Positions 50,296 to 52,243 of a stretch of DNA of 52,243 bases are shown here, piece after piece. The position numbers and the translations under genes were made by a program. The DNA is taken from the NCBI RefSeq assembly GCF_900566055.1, contig NZ_UPHQ01000171.1, forward strand, positions 1 to 52,243. Direction: 5' to 3'. Under the pieces are notes generated by a model. It was not told the DNA's origin and did not search any database. It was given only the letters and a program-made list of their open reading frames with translations. This stretch comes from Mycobacterium innocens. Its GTDB lineage: Bacteria; Actinomycetota; Actinomycetes; Mycobacteriales; Mycobacteriaceae. Position 1 is the first letter of the stretch. Every line of letters starts with the position of its first letter.

Positions 50296-50827
50296 CTCGA
50301 CTACCAACCCTGGGTCGCCATTCCCGGCGCGATAGCCGGCGAATGGCAGGGGCAGATCCGATTGATCGCCGACGCGCTCGGACTTCAATTGCGGGAAATC
50401 CGAGAGAGATTCGATCGCGCCATCACAAGCCGGACGCTGGACGTGGCGATGGGTACTGTCGCAGCAGGAACGTGTGGGGCAATACGCATGCAGGCGATCG
50501 GCGTGGCCGAGGACCGCGAAGTCATCGTCATCGAACACGTCACCCGGCTCGCGCACGACGTCGCGCCCCACTGGCCAACCGGTGTGGGTGACCTGTCGTA
50601 TCGCACCGTGATCACCGGGACCCCGACATCGACTGCACCATGGCGGCAACGCTGCGGGACCCGCGTCGAGCCGGAATCGCGGGAATGACCTCGGGGGCCG
50701 GCGCGATGGTCGCCACGGCAATGCGCGTGGTGAACGCCGTCCCTATGTCATCGCCGCGGAACCGGCCCCGCTCAGTTCGGTGGATTTGCCGTTGACCATT
50801 TCCACGCACGCCTTTGCCGCTCGGTGA
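50296..50827 (+). pseudogene. DapB-like NAD(P)-dependent dehydrogenase, C-terminal remnant with frameshifts
   Basis: From 50296 the frame reads LDYQPWVAIPGAIAGEWQGQ and continues to EVIVIEHVTRLAHDVAPHWPTGVGDLSYRTVITG. The next frame gives DPDIDCTMAATLRDPRRAGIAGMTSGAGAMVATAMRVVNAV, and after a further shift near 50740 YVIAAEPAPLSSVDLPLTISTHAFAAR to a stop at 50825-50827. This is the C-terminal half of the dihydrodipicolinate-reductase-like family common in mycobacteria (2,4-diaminopentanoate-dehydrogenase-like). The N-terminal Rossmann half is absent and a stop precedes the fragment at 50290-50292. Two frameshifts and the truncation make it non-functional. Confidence 0.7.
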
Positions 50828-50845
50828 CTCGGCATCCGAGGGCCG

Positions 50846-50851
50846 TAATCT
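50846..50851 (+). promoter_or_regulatory. Probable -10 element of a leaderless aminotransferase transcript
   Basis: TAATCT ends six bases before the GTG at 50858, and no ribosome binding site lies between, which fits a leaderless GTG-start transcript. Confidence 0.45.
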
Positions 50852-50857
50852 GCAACA

Positions 50858-52054
50858 GTGACGAATCCACTCGAGGAGCTATCGCTCGAGCAATTGCAGA
50901 GCCGCACCAGCATGAAATGGCGTGCTTACCCGGCCGACGTCCTGCCGCTGTGGGTCGCGGAGATGGATGTCAATCTTGCGCCGACGGTGGCCACCGCCAT
51001 CCACAGCGCCGTCGACCGCGGGGACACCGGATATCCCCACGGCACCGCCTATGCCGAAGCGGTGGCCGAATTCGCCTCGCACCGTTGGGATTGGCACGAT
51101 CTGGAGGTCGGCCGCACCGCGATCGTGCCCGACGTCATGCTCGGAGTTGTCGAGCTACTACGGTTGGTCACCGAGCGCGGTGACACGGTCATCGTCAATT
51201 CGCCGGTCTACGCACCGTTCTACGCGTTCGTGTCCCATGACGGCCGACGGGTGATCGAAGCACCGCTGGGTGTTGACGGCCGGATCGATGTGGACACGTT
51301 GGAGCGGGCGTTTGTGCGCGCCGGTGGCGTCGGCGGGAACGTCGCCTACCTGTTGTGCAATCCTCACAACCCGACCGGCGCCGTGCACACCGTCGACGAA
51401 CTGAGCGAGATCGCCCAACTCGCACGCCGATTCGGCGTCCGGGTGGTGTCCGACGAGATTCATGCTCCGCTCGTCATGAGCGGGGCGCGATTCACGCCGT
51501 ACCTGAGCGTGCCCGGTGCCGAGAACGCATTCAGCTTGATGTCCGCCTCAAAAGCATGGAATCTCAGCGGGATCAAAGCCGCTGTGGCCATCGCCGGTGC
51601 CGAAGCAGCCACCGATCTTCGCCGCATGCCCGAGGAAGTCAGTCACGGGCCAAGCCACCTCGGTGTCATCTCGCACACCGAAGCATTTCGCAGCGGCGGC
51701 GATTGGCTCGACGCCGTGCTGCAGGGCCTGGATACCAACCGAACGTTATTGGGTGATCTGGTCGAGCAACACCTTCCCGGGGTGAAATACCCTTGGCCGC
51801 AAGGCACTTACCTGGCCTGGCTGGACTGTCGCGCGCTCGGTTTCGCCGAGCGGACCGCCGACGGCCTTGCGGTGGTGTCGGACCTGTCGGGTCCGGCCAG
51901 GTGGTTCCGGGAGCACGCCCGTGTGGCGCTGAGTTCCGGCCACGTCTTCGGAACGGGCGGGGACGGGCACGTGCGCATCAATTTCGCGACCAGCCAAGCC
52001 ATTCTGACCGAAGCCGTATCGCGAATGGGCCGGGCGCTGGCCGACATGCATTAG
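50858..52054 (+). CDS. MalY/PatB-type aminotransferase (cystathionine beta-lyase-like)
   Basis: A 398-residue class I/II PLP enzyme. It opens with [21 protein letters not shown], the hallmark of the MalY/PatB group. It has CNPHNPTG (N168 region), [11 protein letters not shown] with D199, and the PLP lysine K232 in [10 protein letters not shown]. MalY-type proteins cleave C-S bonds (cystathionine to homocysteine) or act as aminotransferases. It matches M. tuberculosis Rv2294 by type and by neighbourhood (sseB and a phosphorylase-like gene nearby). GTG at 50858 is probably read from a leaderless transcript. Confidence 0.9.
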   Translation: MTNPLEELSLEQLQSRTSMKWRAYPADVLPLWVAEMDVNLAPTVATAIHSAVDRGDTGYPHGTAYAEAVAEFASHRWDWHDLEVGRTAIVPDVMLGVVELLRLVTERGDTVIVNSPVYAPFYAFVSHDGRRVIEAPLGVDGRIDVDTLERAFVRAGGVGGNVAYLLCNPHNPTGAVHTVDELSEIAQLARRFGVRVVSDEIHAPLVMSGARFTPYLSVPGAENAFSLMSASKAWNLSGIKAAVAIAGAEAATDLRRMPEEVSHGPSHLGVISHTEAFRSGGDWLDAVLQGLDTNRTLLGDLVEQHLPGVKYPWPQGTYLAWLDCRALGFAERTADGLAVVSDLSGPARWFREHARVALSSGHVFGTGGDGHVRINFATSQAILTEAVSRMGRALADMH

Positions 52055-52101
52055 TCGGAAGTTACGGCTGCCTGGGTAAGGGTTTTCCGCCCTGAACTGG
52101 G

Positions 52102-52125
52102 GGTTTGCTGGTTTGCTGGTTTGTG
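52102..52125. repeat. 8-bp tandem repeat
   Basis: GGTTTGCT at 52102-52109 and 52110-52117, then GGTTTGTG at 52118-52125. It lies just beyond the 3' end of the probable transposase gene and may belong to the IS end. Confidence 0.5.
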
Positions 52126-52132
52126 TTTGTGG

Positions 52133-52243
52133 CTACGCGGCGATGGTCAGGGGGATGGTGGCCTCAATGAGGTCGAAAGCACGGCGTTGAGTGGGGGTGG
52201 CCTCGGCGAGTTTGTCGATCTCGATGTCGGTGTGGTGGTAGCG
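52133..52243 (-). CDS. Probable transposase, C-terminal end only
   Basis: The minus strand is open from the window edge to a TAG at 52133-52135, giving 36 residues, RYHHTDIEIDKLAEATPTQR followed by RAFDLIEATIPLTIAA. The composition and position after a short direct repeat suggest the C terminus of an IS transposase, but no catalytic motif is in view. It could also be the end of another mobile-element protein. Too little is visible to name a family. Confidence 0.4.
   Translation of the reverse strand, partial: RYHHTDIEIDKLAEATPTQRRAFDLIEATIPLTIAA

Noticed and set aside
1..52243. Composite transposon bounded by the transposase genes at both ends
   Set aside because: The two visible transposase pieces do not resemble each other, and the content between them is mostly ordinary mycobacterial chromosome, including sirA-cysH-che1 and sseB.

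Overview
The window is chromosomal DNA from a slow-growing-type Mycobacterium. It is GC-rich, uses GTG and TTG starts often, and carries recognisable orthologues of M. tuberculosis genes: sirA/nirA-cysH-che1, fprA, lipO, sseB, a CPA1 antiporter (Rv2287-like) and a MalY-type aminotransferase (Rv2294-like). It also holds wax-ester synthase, F420-type luciferase-like, P450, VapBC and DUF5685 genes. The sseB / broken phosphorylase / aminotransferase order near the right end recalls Rv2291-Rv2294. All identifications come from reading the translated sequence; no database was searched.

Layout. 0-4.5 kb: an IS3-type orfA beside a 5'-truncated threonine dehydratase, an intact acyl-CoA synthetase (FadD), and an acyltransferase killed by a 13-bp tandem duplication. 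4.9-8 kb: a small excalibur-type secreted protein and a divergent epimerase / SDR-EthD group. 8.1-13.9 kb: a 1286-residue four-domain fusion (FGGY sugar kinase, 2-hydroxyacid dehydrogenase, SCP2, class II aldolase) followed by an aldehyde dehydrogenase; this is the most unusual metabolic unit here. 14-20.4 kb: a gene graveyard with truncated, frameshifted and internally deleted genes around one intact wax-ester synthase and a VapBC module. 20.8-26.7 kb: sulfite reductase, APS reductase, sirohydrochlorin chelatase, a LysR regulator and an FprA-ferredoxin pair, which together could make a sulfur assimilation unit with its own electron supply. 26.8-32.5 kb: lipid-type hydrolases, an acyltransferase, LipO, a tocopherol-cyclase-like protein, an internally deleted flavin monooxygenase and a DsbA-like protein. 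32.7-37.5 kb: a secreted protein with a cysteine-peptidase-like core facing an I42 cysteine-peptidase-inhibitor lipoprotein, a DUF5685 protein with a cysteine-rich tail, and a Na+/H+ antiporter. 37.5-41 kb: tetR-P450 divergent from LLM-EthD across a twin palindromic operator. 41-52 kb: M48-LemA, secreted proteins, sseB, an M23-like lipoprotein, an alpha/beta hydrolase, two more pseudogenes, the MalY aminotransferase and the end of another probable transposase.

Two families of dispersed palindromic repeats stand out. Family A (19-nt arms, three clear copies and one partial) sits at the breakpoints of three decayed genes. Family B (18-nt arms, two copies) lies at gene 3' ends, where it could act as a terminator. 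Eleven genes look broken, which suggests a lineage undergoing gene decay; single-base frameshifts could in part be assembly errors. No rRNA, tRNA or CRISPR array was seen.
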